A stretch of DNA of 64,000 nt from Actinomadura macra NBRC 14102 (GTDB lineage: Bacteria; Actinomycetota; Actinomycetes; Streptosporangiales; Streptosporangiaceae), in contig NZ_BCQT01000010.1 in assembly GCF_001552215.1 (NCBI RefSeq), positions 434,001-498,000 of the forward strand. Direction: 5' to 3'. The translations under genes and the position numbers were made by a program. Below, one piece after another: positions 24,700 through 33,105 of this stretch (position 1 is its first letter; each line of letters begins with the position of its first letter). The notes beneath the pieces are model-generated. The model ran no database searches. It had not been told where the DNA came from and saw only the letters and a program-made list of their open reading frames with translations.

Positions 24700-25266
24700 C
24701 TACGGCCATCCGTGGTCGTCCGACGCGGTGTGCGCGGCGAGACGGACCAGCAGTTCGGCGGCCGTTTCGGCCAGGTGCTCACCGACCGTGATCTGGTTCC
24801 GCGTCCAGGTGCACGGTGCGCACCGGTAGAAGTTCAACGCCCCGATGACACCGCCGTCGAGGTGCACGGGCACCGACAGCACGGCCCGAACCGGTGCCGC
24901 CCGGCGCGCCAGCCGCGCGTATCCGGCCCCGCTCTCGCGGCCCAGATCCTCCACCGCGACGGGGTGATCGGCAGCCACGGACTCGTGGGCGGGCCCGAGC
25001 TGCTCGGCCTGCTGGGCGTACTCCAATTCGAGCCCTTCCGCCGTGGATCCCCCCACGGCGCGCAACCCGCTCGCGTCGGCGGCGAGCATCAGGGCCACAC
25101 CATCGGTCCGAGAGATGACCGCCATCGAGCGCAACGCACATGCCAACTGTCCCGCGGCCAAGGACCACTGATCGATGAACGTTTCCCGACCGCGGCCGGA
25201 CGCAGATCCAGGCTGTGGCCACGGACGGTGGTCGGTATGATCGCTGATGTCACGGTCGTTCGCCAT
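24700..25266 (-). CDS. GAF-domain protein
   Basis: 188 aa. A GAF-like domain (about 40-180) has GVALMLAADASGLRAVGGS, GPAHESVAADHPVAVEDLG and SVPVHLDGGVIGALNFY. It lacks the ANTAR region found in the neighbouring protein, so it is a stand-alone sensor module or partner. It probably forms a unit with the GAF-ANTAR gene 50 bp downstream. Start ATG at 25266. Confidence 0.72.
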   Translation of the reverse strand: MANDRDISDHTDHRPWPQPGSASGRGRETFIDQWSLAAGQLACALRSMAVISRTDGVALMLAADASGLRAVGGSTAEGLELEYAQQAEQLGPAHESVAADHPVAVEDLGRESGAGYARLARRAAPVRAVLSVPVHLDGGVIGALNFYRCAPCTWTRNQITVGEHLAETAAELLVRLAAHTASDDHGWP

Positions 25267-25451
25267 GATTGTCCCTTCGGGCAGCCTAAAAGCACTGATC
25301 CGCGGACACAGGGCGGAACTTCACCTCCACCTTACCCGGCAGGCGCTCGCCCACACCACCACGCCCGCGTCGCCTGCGACCTGCGCTCGGAGCGGCGCCC
25401 GCGGGCCTCCTGTCGGGCGGTGGTTCATGACGCGTTGGTAGACTCCGCGAT
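25267..25451 (+). other. metE promoter region
   Basis: No gene is seen. A possible -10 TAGACT lies at 25439-25444, just before the riboswitch. The gap between the divergent GAF gene and metE is filled mainly by regulatory RNA sequence. Confidence 0.35.
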
Positions 25452-25637
25452 GCGGATGGTTCACTCGGTGACGAGTGTCGTAAGAGGGAACCCGGTGCGA
25501 ATCCGGGACTGCCCCGCAGCGGTGAGCGGGAACGACCGCCGTCATCATGCACTGGGATCTTCGATCCTGGGAAGCGACGGCCAGTAGGACGCTTCTTCAC
25601 GGAAGCGGTGCCCGCGAGTCCGAAGACCTGCCTCCGC
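25452..25637 (+). promoter_or_regulatory. Cobalamin riboswitch controlling metE
   Basis: The conserved aptamer parts occur in order: a GGGAACCCGGTGCGAAT-type core at 25487, GACTGCCCCGCAGCGGT, the GCCAGTAGG-type element near 25580 and the B12 box GCGAGTCCGAAGACCTGCC near 25615. GCGGA (25452-25456) pairs with TCCGC (25633-25637) to close helix P1. Bound AdoCbl should switch metE off, since a B12-dependent methionine synthase would then suffice. Confidence 0.93.
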
Positions 25638-25683
25638 CCGCGCGCCGTCCGGCGTGCGGTGGTCGGTGGCCTCGCGGGAGGGT

Positions 25684-25706
25684 CACGGCAGGCACGCCTG
25701 ACCGTG
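25684..25706 (+). terminator. Hairpin in the metE leader, possible expression platform
   Basis: CACGG/CCGTG and CAGGC/GCCTG stack with one bulged A to form a strong GC hairpin between the B12 aptamer and the metE start. It could act as the terminator or the translational block of the riboswitch. No T tract follows. Confidence 0.4.
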
Positions 25707-25758
25707 CCGCGCCGTCCCCCACGCGTGTCCGCCTTGTGGCTCAGCGAGGGAAGCCGCC

Positions 25759-28002
25759 ATGAACTCCACTGTCCTGGGATATCCGCGCATCGGTGCGCAC
25801 CGCGAACTGAAGACCGCCACCGAGGACTACTGGGCCGGACGCATCGACGCCGCCGCGCTGGACGAGGCGGGGGCCGAGCTACGCCGTCAGGTCTGGACCC
25901 AGCTGCGCGACGCGGGGCTGGACGCGATCCCGTCGAACACGTTCTCCTTCTACGACCAGGTGCTCGACACCAGCGTCCTCGTCGACGCCGTCCCGGACCG
26001 GTACCGGCATCTGACCGGGCTCGACCGGTACTTCGCGATGGCGCGCGGGGTCCAGGACGTCCCGCCGCTGGAGATGACCAAGTGGTTCGACACCAACTAC
26101 CACTACATCGTCCCCGAACTGGAGCCGGACACCCGGTTCCGGCTGGCCGGCGGGTCGGCGTCCAAGCCCCTGGCCGAGTACGGAGAGGCCAGGTCGCTGG
26201 GCGTCGAGACGCGTCCGGTCCTGGTCGGGCCGCTGACCTACCTGCTGCTGGCCAAGCCCGCACCGGGTGCGCCGGCCGGGTTCCGGCCGCTGGACCTGCT
26301 GGACGACCTGGTCGAGGTGTACGCCGAGCTGCTGGAGCGGCTCTCCGGCGCCGGCGCCGCCTGGGTGCAGCTGGACGAGCCCGCGCTCGTGGCCGACCGG
26401 ACCGATGAGGAGATCGCCGCGCTCGCCCGCGCCTACGGGCGGCTCGGCGGGCTGTCGTCGCGTCCGCGCCTGCTGGTCTCGACCTACTTCGCGACGATCG
26501 GCGTGGACGCGCTGCGGGTGCTGGCCGACCGGGTCGAGGCCGTCGGCCTGGACTTCGTCGCCGGGTCCGGCAACCTGGAGGCCCTCGCGTCGGTCGGCGG
26601 GCTGCCGCGCAAGACCGTCGTGGCGGGCGTCGTCGACGGCCGCAACGTCTGGCGCACCGACACGCGCAGGGCCCGCGCCACCTGCGCCACCCTGCTCGGG
26701 CTGGCCGACCAGGTGGTGGTGAGCACGTCGTGCTCGCTGCTGCACGTCCCGATCGACCTGGACGCCGAGACGTCGCTGGACCCGTCGGTGCGCGGGCGGC
26801 TCGCCTTCGCCCGGCAGAAGGTCGCCGAGGTCGTCGCGCTCGGCAGGGCACTGCGCGAGGACGGTCCGGCGCCGGCGGAGGCTCCCGCCCCGGCACCGGC
26901 GGTCGACCATGACGTCCGGGCCCGCCTGGACGCCCTTCGCGGCGTGCGCCGGGGCGACCGCGCGGGCCGGTTCGCCGCGCAGCGCGCCGCGCTCGGCCTG
27001 CCCGACCTGCCGACGACGACGATCGGCTCGTTCCCGCAGACCCCGGGGATCCGCCGTGCCCGCGCCGACGGGCGGGCCGGACGGATCTCCGCCGACGCCT
27101 ACGTCCAGGCCATGAAGGAGGAGATCGCGCGGGTCATCGAGCTCCAGGAGGACATCGGGCTGGACGTGCTCGTGCACGGCGAGCCGGAGCGCAACGACAT
27201 GGTCCAGTACTTCGCCGAGCAGCTCGACGGGTACGCCGCCACGGAGCACGGCTGGGTGCAGTCCTATGGGTCGCGTTACGTGCGGCCGCCGATCCTGCAC
27301 GGCGACATCGCGCGGCCGCGTCCGATGACGGTGGAGTGGGCGACCTACGCGCAGTCGCTGACGAGCAAGCCCGTGAAGGGGATGCTGACCGGCCCCGTCA
27401 CGATGCTGGCCTGGTCGTTCGTCCGGGACGACCAGCCGCTCGCCGACACCGCGCGGCAGGTGGCGCTGGCCCTGCGGGACGAGATCGGCGACCTGGAGGC
27501 GGCCGGGGTGCGCGTCATCCAGGTGGACGAGCCGGCGCTGCGCGAGTCACTGCCGCTGCGCGAGGCCGACCGCGCCGCCTACCTGGACTGGGCCGTGGAG
27601 GCGTTCCGGCTGGCCACCTCGGGCGTCGCGGACGCCACGCAGATCCACACCCACATGTGCTACTCGGAGTTCGGCGAGATCATCGGCGCGATCGGTGCCC
27701 TGGACGCCGACGTCACCAGCGTCGAGGCCGCCCGCTCGCGCATGGAACTGGTCGCCGACCTGCGCGCCGCCGGGTACGACAACGGCATCGGGCCGGGCGT
27801 CTACGACATCCACTCGCCCCGCGTCCCGTCCGCCGAGGAGATGGAGGACAACCTCCGGCGCGCGCTCCAGGCCGTCGAGCCCGCCCGGCTGTGGGTCAAT
27901 CCCGACTGCGGCCTGAAGACCCGCGCCTACCCCGAGACCGAGGCGTCCCTGCGCAACCTGGTCACGGCGGCGCACCGCGTCCGGCAGGACCGCACCGGCT
28001 GA
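25759..28002 (+). CDS. metE: Cobalamin-independent methionine synthase MetE
   Basis: 747 aa, normal length. It transfers the methyl group of 5-methyl-tetrahydropteroyltriglutamate to homocysteine. The N-terminal half starts with TVLGYPRIGAHRELK; the C-terminal half has TTTIGSFPQTPGIRRAR and the zinc site His632-x-Cys634 (HMCYSEFG) with Cys717 (NPDCGLKTR). GCGAGGGAAG precedes the ATG. A cobalamin riboswitch upstream and a terminator downstream make it a single regulated unit. Confidence 0.96.
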   Translation: MNSTVLGYPRIGAHRELKTATEDYWAGRIDAAALDEAGAELRRQVWTQLRDAGLDAIPSNTFSFYDQVLDTSVLVDAVPDRYRHLTGLDRYFAMARGVQDVPPLEMTKWFDTNYHYIVPELEPDTRFRLAGGSASKPLAEYGEARSLGVETRPVLVGPLTYLLLAKPAPGAPAGFRPLDLLDDLVEVYAELLERLSGAGAAWVQLDEPALVADRTDEEIAALARAYGRLGGLSSRPRLLVSTYFATIGVDALRVLADRVEAVGLDFVAGSGNLEALASVGGLPRKTVVAGVVDGRNVWRTDTRRARATCATLLGLADQVVVSTSCSLLHVPIDLDAETSLDPSVRGRLAFARQKVAEVVALGRALREDGPAPAEAPAPAPAVDHDVRARLDALRGVRRGDRAGRFAAQRAALGLPDLPTTTIGSFPQTPGIRRARADGRAGRISADAYVQAMKEEIARVIELQEDIGLDVLVHGEPERNDMVQYFAEQLDGYAATEHGWVQSYGSRYVRPPILHGDIARPRPMTVEWATYAQSLTSKPVKGMLTGPVTMLAWSFVRDDQPLADTARQVALALRDEIGDLEAAGVRVIQVDEPALRESLPLREADRAAYLDWAVEAFRLATSGVADATQIHTHMCYSEFGEIIGAIGALDADVTSVEAARSRMELVADLRAAGYDNGIGPGVYDIHSPRVPSAEEMEDNLRRALQAVEPARLWVNPDCGLKTRAYPETEASLRNLVTAAHRVRQDRTG

Positions 28003-28016
28003 GCCGAGGTTCGATC

Positions 28017-28049
28017 GACGGCCTTCCTCGCCGGACGGGGAAGGCCGTC
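28017..28049 (+). terminator. Terminator of metE
   Basis: GACGGCCTTCC (28017-28027) pairs perfectly with GGAAGGCCGTC (28039-28049) around an 11-nt loop, starting 14 bp after the metE stop. It also lies at the 3' end of the convergent dehydrogenase gene and may serve both. Confidence 0.75.
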
Positions 28050-28078
28050 CGCTCACCTGGCGGGTCCGGTCGCGCCCG

Positions 28079-29215
28079 TCAGGTTTGGAGGTGCGGGTAG
28101 GTGGAGGAGCGCTGCTGGAAGGCGAGGACGGCGGGATTCTTGATGACACCGTCGCGGATCTCCACAGCCCGCTGGACGGTCTTGTCGGCTTCCCAGCCTA
28201 TGGGGCCGGCGAGAACCGTGCGCAGGTGCGGCAGCAGGGCCTCGCTGATCTCCCAGGTCGCGGAGTCCCAGAGATAGGACGGGCTGTGATCGACGCCGTA
28301 GTTGCGGACGGTGCCGACGGTGAACATCGGGTCGGTGAACGGTGTCGGACGCGACCACTCGAACCCCATGCCCGCGTCACAGGACACGTCGATGGCGAGC
28401 GTGCCCGGCCTGAAGAGCGGCAGGTCTCCGAGGGTCGCGAAGATGAGCGGCGCGCCGGTGTCCTGAAGGACGCAGTTGACGATGATGTCGTGCCGCGCGA
28501 GGAAGGCGGCGGTCGGCATCGGGCCGTCCTCGGTGAGCACCTGGGTGAGGGTCGGGTCGTCCGGACGGCGATCGAAATGGACGATCCGGGCCGAGTGGAT
28601 CGGTGAGCCCACCGCGCTGACACCCCGCTGCGTCAGGATGTGGACGTCGTGGACACCGAGCGCGTTCAGCGCCGTGACCGCGCCCCGGGCGGTCGCGCCG
28701 AAGCTGATGACGGCCGCGCTCCGCCGTCGTCCGTAGGCGCCGGTGACGCCGGAGAGGGCGAGGGCGTGCATCACCGAGCAGTAGCCGGCGAGTTCGTTGT
28801 TCTTGTGGAACACATGCAGGCCGAACCCGCCGGCGGCGGTCCAGTGGTTCATCGCCTCGAACGCGATGAGCGTCAGCCGTGCGTCGACCGCGAGCTGGGT
28901 GATCTCCGGGTCCTGGACGCAGTGGGGCCAGCCCCACAGGATCTGGCCGCGGCGCATCCTCTTGAGGTCATCGGGCCGCGGTTTGAGCAGCAGGAGGACA
29001 TCGCAGCGGTCGATGAGCTCCTCACGGGTGAGCAGCCCGCCGACATGCGGCGCCAGTTTCTCGTCCGGGACACCGAAACCCTCGCCGTACCCGCGTTCGA
29101 GGAACACGCGCGAGCGGAGGGCGGGGTCTATCCGCTCGATGTGCAGCGGGTGGATCGGCTGCCTGCGCTCGTTCTCCTTACCCGATCGAGCGGTCACTCC
29201 GAGCGTCAGGACCAT
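28079..29215 (-). CDS. AlaDH/PNT-type NAD(P)-dependent dehydrogenase (CEOS/saccharopine dehydrogenase-like)
   Basis: 378 aa. The N-terminus GVTARSGKENERRQPIHP is the substrate-side start of the alanine dehydrogenase/transhydrogenase fold, as in saccharopine dehydrogenases and N5-(carboxyethyl)ornithine synthase. A nucleotide-binding core follows (AAVISFGATARGAVTALNALG, about 165-190). It should couple an amino acid with a keto acid reductively, or the reverse; the substrate is not clear. It is convergent with metE. Confidence 0.72.
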   Translation of the reverse strand: MVLTLGVTARSGKENERRQPIHPLHIERIDPALRSRVFLERGYGEGFGVPDEKLAPHVGGLLTREELIDRCDVLLLLKPRPDDLKRMRRGQILWGWPHCVQDPEITQLAVDARLTLIAFEAMNHWTAAGGFGLHVFHKNNELAGYCSVMHALALSGVTGAYGRRRSAAVISFGATARGAVTALNALGVHDVHILTQRGVSAVGSPIHSARIVHFDRRPDDPTLTQVLTEDGPMPTAAFLARHDIIVNCVLQDTGAPLIFATLGDLPLFRPGTLAIDVSCDAGMGFEWSRPTPFTDPMFTVGTVRNYGVDHSPSYLWDSATWEISEALLPHLRTVLAGPIGWEADKTVQRAVEIRDGVIKNPAVLAFQQRSSTYPHLQT

Positions 29216-29271
29216 GAAACTCCGTTCGTTGCCAGGGCAGGGTCGAGTCCGTCAAACGGAACGCGGGCGGG

Positions 29272-29532
29272 TCAGCGGTACCGCCACAGCCCCTGGGAAC
29301 GGGTCCGTCCGCGAAGCCGGCCCGGCCCGAAGACCAGGACGAGCAGGATCGCTCCGGCGGCCAGCGCGGCCAGCGCCATGACCACCGCGATCAGCGGCGA
29401 GGCCGTCGTCCAGAAGACCGTGAAGACGATGAGCGCCACCCCGGTGATCGCCAGGGGGCCGGCGAGTCCCATCCGGGACGCGCGGATAGTGCGGTCGGTA
29501 CCGGTTCGGCGTGCGCGGTTCGGGAGCGGCAT
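29272..29532 (-). CDS. Small membrane protein, two helices
   Basis: 86 aa. A basic N-terminus (about 25 aa, Arg-rich) precedes two hydrophobic helices (about 26-45 and 48-70), then a basic tail rich in Arg. I recognise no family. The ATG at 29532 is chosen because AGGGGGATGCC precedes it; a longer version would start near 29592. It lies 56 bp downstream of the convergent pair's end, in the same direction as the dehydrogenase gene. Confidence 0.55.
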   Translation of the reverse strand: MPLPNRARRTGTDRTIRASRMGLAGPLAITGVALIVFTVFWTTASPLIAVVMALAALAAGAILLVLVFGPGRLRGRTRSQGLWRYR

Positions 29533-29918
29533 GGCATCCCCCTTCGGGGGCGAGCCGGTGTGGCGAGTCAACCGCGTGTGGGAGGTCGTCATAGCCGGAT
29601 ACCCGCAGTCTACGCGGACGATCGCCGACCTGCGGGCGCCCGCGTCCGCGCCGGCCCGCCCGTGAGCGCCGGGACGCGAGCGGTTCACAAATGACGCCGG
29701 GCGTATTCGGAGTCTACCTGGCGACCCGCGAATTATTCCCAGAAATTGATTATCGAATTTTCACGATACCGAACATTTATGGGGTATATTAAAAAGTATC
29801 CGACGAATGACGTAATGTGATCTCGCGCCAGTGGCGGCGAGTCAGCTGACGGCATCGGACGCCGGCACCCCGGCGATAATCCGGCCCGCCGTGTCGGTCG
29901 GACACCGATCGGAAGGCG
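29533..29918. other. Gene-free stretch with an AT-rich promoter block
   Basis: No gene in 386 bp. Positions about 29700-29830 are strikingly AT-rich for this genome. They hold the dyad TATCG-N8-CGATA (29751-29768) and GGGTAT (29782-29787), a -10 like that of the sigma-B stress promoters. It probably drives the DUF5994 gene. Confidence 0.5.
29751..29787 (+). promoter_or_regulatory. Candidate sigma-B-like promoter and dyad
   Basis: The dyad TATCGAATTTTCACGATA (29751-29768) is followed 13 bp later by GGGTAT. Streptomyces sigma-B promoters have GGGTAC/T at -10. The -35 GTTT match is poor, so the call is tentative; nearby stress-type STAS and GAF genes support it. Confidence 0.3.
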
Positions 29919-30497
29919 ATGGCCATGTGGAGCACCACCGAGCGCCGCACCACGATCAGCTTGTCGGCCCCCTCGTCCCCACGGCTACGCTTCGGGCCCG
30001 CATCCGCCGGCTCGGCGCGGACGCTGCTGGACGGCGCCTGGTGGCCCCGCAGTACCGATCCGGTGGCGGAACTGCCGGGGCTGATCCTGGCCGTGCAAGA
30101 GCACGGTCACGGTGATGCCCGCCGTCCCGTCACCCATGTGATGTTGCGGGTCGGCGACTGGGACAGCCATCCCCGCCGGCTGCGCGTCGACGGCCCGGAC
30201 AACACCCAGGTGGTTCGGCTGAGCTGGTTCGACACCCTTCCCGTGGGGCTCCTCACGGCGATCTGCGCAGGCGGCCGGCGCATCGATCTGCTCACGGTCC
30301 CCGCCGCCACGCCTCACGAGAGGGCCCAGGCGGTCATGGAACTGGCCGCCCGCACCGACGGATTCCTCCACAGCCCCGACCTGCCGGCCCTGCTCGCCAC
30401 GCCGCCCGGTCGAGCGAACCGGTCCGGCATGCAGGCCGCCTCAGAGAACGCCTGGGAATCTGAGGGTGGGCGATTGCGGGAGAACCGCCCGGCATAG
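29919..30497 (+). CDS. DUF5994 family protein
   Basis: 192 aa. LLDGAWWPRSTDPVAELPGL, VTHVMLRVGDWDSHPRRLRVDG and RIDLLTVPAATPHERAQAVM are the family core (about 35-145). The function is unknown; members sit near stress-response genes in actinobacteria. Arg-, Glu- and Asn-rich residues fill the C-terminal 40 aa, which is longer than usual. GGAAGG precedes the ATG at 29919; ATG at 29925 is possible. Confidence 0.78.
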   Translation: MAMWSTTERRTTISLSAPSSPRLRFGPASAGSARTLLDGAWWPRSTDPVAELPGLILAVQEHGHGDARRPVTHVMLRVGDWDSHPRRLRVDGPDNTQVVRLSWFDTLPVGLLTAICAGGRRIDLLTVPAATPHERAQAVMELAARTDGFLHSPDLPALLATPPGRANRSGMQAASENAWESEGGRLRENRPA

Positions 30498-30567
30498 TGA
30501 TCCAGCCTCCGCCAGGCCCGGTCCGCGTCTCGGCCGGTGCGTCCGCCCTCTGCGATCGGAGATCGCC

Positions 30568-30936
30568 GTGACCATCACTCCCTCTTCCGCCCCCGCGGAA
30601 GTGACCATGCCTCCCCGTCCGCGTCCCGGCCACACCATCGTCGCCTTGCACGGCGCCCTGAACGCGGCGGCCGCGCCGGCGCTGCGCGAGCATCTGATCG
30701 GCGCGCTACGTCACAGCGGTCGGCTGCTGATAGTCGACCTGGGCGAGGTGCCCTCCTGCGACCTGGCGGGGCTGGCCGTACTGGTCGGCACCCAGAAGCG
30801 TGCCGCCGGGCTCGGCATCACGGTCCGCCTGGCCTCCCCCGGACCGCAGGTCGTCAAGCTGCTCCGCGTCAGCGGGCTGGACCGGACCCTCGCCGTCCAT
30901 CCGGCCGTGCTTGTCCCGGATGGACTCGCCGCGTAA
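30568..30936 (+). CDS. STAS-domain protein lacking the phosphoacceptor Ser
   Basis: 122 aa. A STAS domain (about 20-115) with IVALHGALNAAAAPALREHL and LASPGPQVVKLLRVSGL. In the phosphorylation segment the usual D-S/T-S-G reads Asp65-Leu66-Ala67-Gly68, so the serine that the anti-sigma kinase would phosphorylate is missing. The protein may be a constitutive antagonist or a decoy. The start is GTG 30568 with GGAGATC upstream; ATG 30607 is an alternative. Confidence 0.8.
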   Translation: MTITPSSAPAEVTMPPRPRPGHTIVALHGALNAAAAPALREHLIGALRHSGRLLIVDLGEVPSCDLAGLAVLVGTQKRAAGLGITVRLASPGPQVVKLLRVSGLDRTLAVHPAVLVPDGLAA

Positions 30937-30950
30937 CCGCCACCGCCGTC

Positions 30951-31250
30951 TCAGAGCGATTCACTGATCCAACGCCACACGCCGTCCTCGTGGCGTGCGT
31001 GGACGAGCCGCGCACCACTGGAGTCCGCGAGCTCGACGACCGCCCGGATCAGCTGTCGGTGGAAGTCGGCGGGCGGGCGGCCACCGGCCGACGAGCCTTC
31101 CAGAAGGCTGACGCTGACCCTCGCGTCATCGCGGAGTTGTGCCGTCAGCCGGCCTGTCTCGTCCAAACGGAGCATCACGATCGCATCGGCGCGCACCATG
31201 TCGCCACCGTCAGCGGCCGAGATCCACACCTGGGACGCCGTTCCGCTCAT
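30951..31250 (-). CDS. Small conserved actinobacterial protein, unknown
   Basis: 99 aa. The pattern VWISAADGGDMVRADAIVML near the start and ADFHRQLIRAVVELA in the second half look like a small alpha/beta protein often seen near signalling genes of actinobacteria. No function is known to me. The ATG at 31250 is preferred over one at 31259. It is convergent with the STAS gene. Confidence 0.5.
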   Translation of the reverse strand: MSGTASQVWISAADGGDMVRADAIVMLRLDETGRLTAQLRDDARVSVSLLEGSSAGGRPPADFHRQLIRAVVELADSSGARLVHARHEDGVWRWISESL

Positions 31251-31775
31251 GAGCCTCATCTCCCTGGAACGGCAGGGCACTTGCCGTATCACTTTCAACA
31301 TAGGCGACCTGACCGCACGCCCACCCCCTACCCGGCGACGACATCGGCGCGGAGGGAGAAGACCTCTCCCGCGCGCAAGACCCCGTGCCGGACGGGCTTC
31401 GAGCAGGCCGAAGACCCGCTGGTCGAGGGACGTTCAGAGCGCGTGGCCCCCGAAAGGCGTAGACTTGAAGTGAACGAGGGGTTCTCGATGCGGGCGGCCA
31501 GCCCGTGTTCCCCTGGTTTCCCGGAACTCGGCCCCCTCGGGGCCCGGACAGGCCGGCGCCCATGACGGCGCAACACCACCCCGTCCGGACGCGGACGTCC
31601 GCCGTCCGCGCCGGAAAGCGCAGGAACCCTCCCTGACACCGAGGGGCGATCACGTTGACCGCGGAGCGACGGTGCGGACGCCGCGTACTCTTCACCACGG
31701 GCTGACGGCCCGTGCCGCCGCCGGACCGGCCTTGGCCGCGACCGGCGCACACAGACCTCGGATCGGAGATCCAGC
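31251..31775. other. Gene-free stretch with a hairpin
   Basis: No convincing gene in 525 bp between divergent genes. CACGGGC-TGACG-GCCCGTG (31696-31714) is a perfect 7-bp hairpin about 60 bp upstream of the STAS gene and may affect its leader. Several short open frames here have no recognisable content. Confidence 0.4.
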
Positions 31776-32162
31776 ATGCCCGCCATTCACACCGCCTCGC
31801 GAGAGGCCGGGCTGAGCCGAGAACGGCTCGCGGAACACACCGTCATCACCCTCAGCGGCGAACTCGACATCGCGTCCACGCCCTCCCTGCGGGAACGCCT
31901 GAACGCCGCGCTGCGCAACGTCGGGCCGCGCGTCGTCATTGACCTGTCGGGGGTGACGTTCTGCGACGCGTCCGGTCTTGCCCTGCTCATCGGCGCGCGG
32001 CGGCGGACGGAACCGAGGGGCACCACCATCGTCCTCGCCGCCCCGGGCCCGCAGATGGTCAAGCTGCTGCACATCACCGGGTTGTCCCGGGCCTTCACCA
32101 TCCGCCCCACCGTCACCGCGGCCCGGTTCGCCCGTGCCGGAGTCCGATCGGCCGTGGCCTGA
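31776..32162 (+). CDS. STAS-domain anti-sigma factor antagonist
   Basis: 128 aa. HTVITLSGELDIASTPSLRERL begins the STAS domain, and VTFCDASGLALLI holds the phosphoacceptor Ser66 in D-A-S-G, intact. It ends with the common MVKLLHITGLSRAF. It should release a sigma factor by binding its kinase-type anti-sigma when not phosphorylated. A GAF-domain gene follows 47 bp later and probably works with it. Confidence 0.86.
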   Translation: MPAIHTASREAGLSRERLAEHTVITLSGELDIASTPSLRERLNAALRNVGPRVVIDLSGVTFCDASGLALLIGARRRTEPRGTTIVLAAPGPQMVKLLHITGLSRAFTIRPTVTAARFARAGVRSAVA

Positions 32163-32209
32163 GCGCGGGGAGCGCCGTCCCGGCCGGAGGAGGAGAGCGG
32201 GATGACGAC

Positions 32210-32824
32210 ATGAGCGGGGACGAGACGCCGCCGAGCGGCTGGGGACACGCGGGCGCGGCCCGGCGAGCCGAGGACCGTGAGCGGCTGGACGCGACGTTCG
32301 ACCTGATGACGGCCGTCCTGAACGGGACGCGCCTGCCCGACATGCTGACCCTCCTGGCGGCGCACGCCCGCGCGATGACCCGCGTTCCGCTGGCGTTCAT
32401 CGCCATGCCCGCAGAGGACCCCGACACGCTGCGGATCGACGTCGCGATCGGCGCCGGCAGCGACCGCATACGCGGGCTGACGGTGCGGCGCGGCCGGTCG
32501 ATGCTCGGCCGGGCGTTCAGCTCGCGCCGCGCGCTGTCCGCGCGGATCGTCGCCGACCAGACGCTCAGCGCCCTGCCGGCCGGCCCGATACTGATCCTGC
32601 CGTTGGAGACGGGCGAGGCCACCCGTGGGGTGCTCGCCGTCCTCGGCCGTCCGGGAGCGCAGCCGTTCAGCCCGGTCATGGCACGCCAGATGCTGCTCTT
32701 CGCCGACATGTCCGCCCGGCTGATCGAGCTGTCCGAGGCGCACCGCGCCGGAGTCTCGCCGGATCCCGCCGACCGCGCGCATGTCGTCCGGGCGCTGCGC
32801 CCGCCCTGGTCAACCCAGGCGTGA
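32210..32824 (+). CDS. GAF-domain sensor protein
   Basis: 204 aa. An N-terminal helix is followed by a GAF domain (about 40-185) with IRGLTVRRGRSMLGRAF, ILILPLETGEATRGVLAVLG and a closing helix. It has no output domain, so it probably senses a ligand and acts on the STAS protein or another partner. It lies downstream of the STAS gene on the same strand. Confidence 0.75.
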   Translation: MSGDETPPSGWGHAGAARRAEDRERLDATFDLMTAVLNGTRLPDMLTLLAAHARAMTRVPLAFIAMPAEDPDTLRIDVAIGAGSDRIRGLTVRRGRSMLGRAFSSRRALSARIVADQTLSALPAGPILILPLETGEATRGVLAVLGRPGAQPFSPVMARQMLLFADMSARLIELSEAHRAGVSPDPADRAHVVRALRPPWSTQA

Positions 32825-32946
32825 GGCGATCGGGCGGCAGCGGCGGCGCCCGGCGGGGGGGTGCCGCCGCGCGGGTCGTCGCACGGCGAAAACCTACGGT
32901 CGCGCGACTCGCGGCGGATACCGGTTCCCTCTCCAGGATCATGTGC

Positions 32947-33105
32947 TACTCTGTCGGTAGTTGCGGTTCCCATAGACATATGCGTGCGCCTGCCGGTTCC
33001 ACCTCAGGCGCATTTTTTGTTGTTCTGGATCTTCCGGATGGGCCATCGCGGCGTCCTCGGTCGCACAAGGTGCGCGGCTGGGACCGACCCCAGAAGGAGA
33101 AGACA
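32947..33105 (+). promoter_or_regulatory. cspA promoter and long 5' leader
   Basis: TGC-TACTCT (32944-32952) resembles an extended -10. Transcription from about 32959 would give a leader near 147 nt, unusually long here. A terminator hairpin lies inside it (32985-33018). The GGAG of AAGGAGAAG precedes the ATG at proper spacing. Cold-dependent folding of the leader is a possibility. Confidence 0.5.
32985..33018 (+). terminator. Intrinsic terminator in the cspA leader (attenuator?)
   Basis: TGCGCCTG (32985-32992) pairs perfectly with CAGGCGCA (33005-33012), with a 12-nt loop, followed directly by six T. A T tract is rare in such a high-GC genome. It either stops readthrough from the GAF gene or, because a -10 lies upstream of it, attenuates cspA. 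Confidence 0.75.

Noticed and set aside
25286..26896. Long minus-strand open frame over metE and its leader
   Set aside because: It is antisense to metE and runs through the riboswitch; composition is that of a shadow frame.
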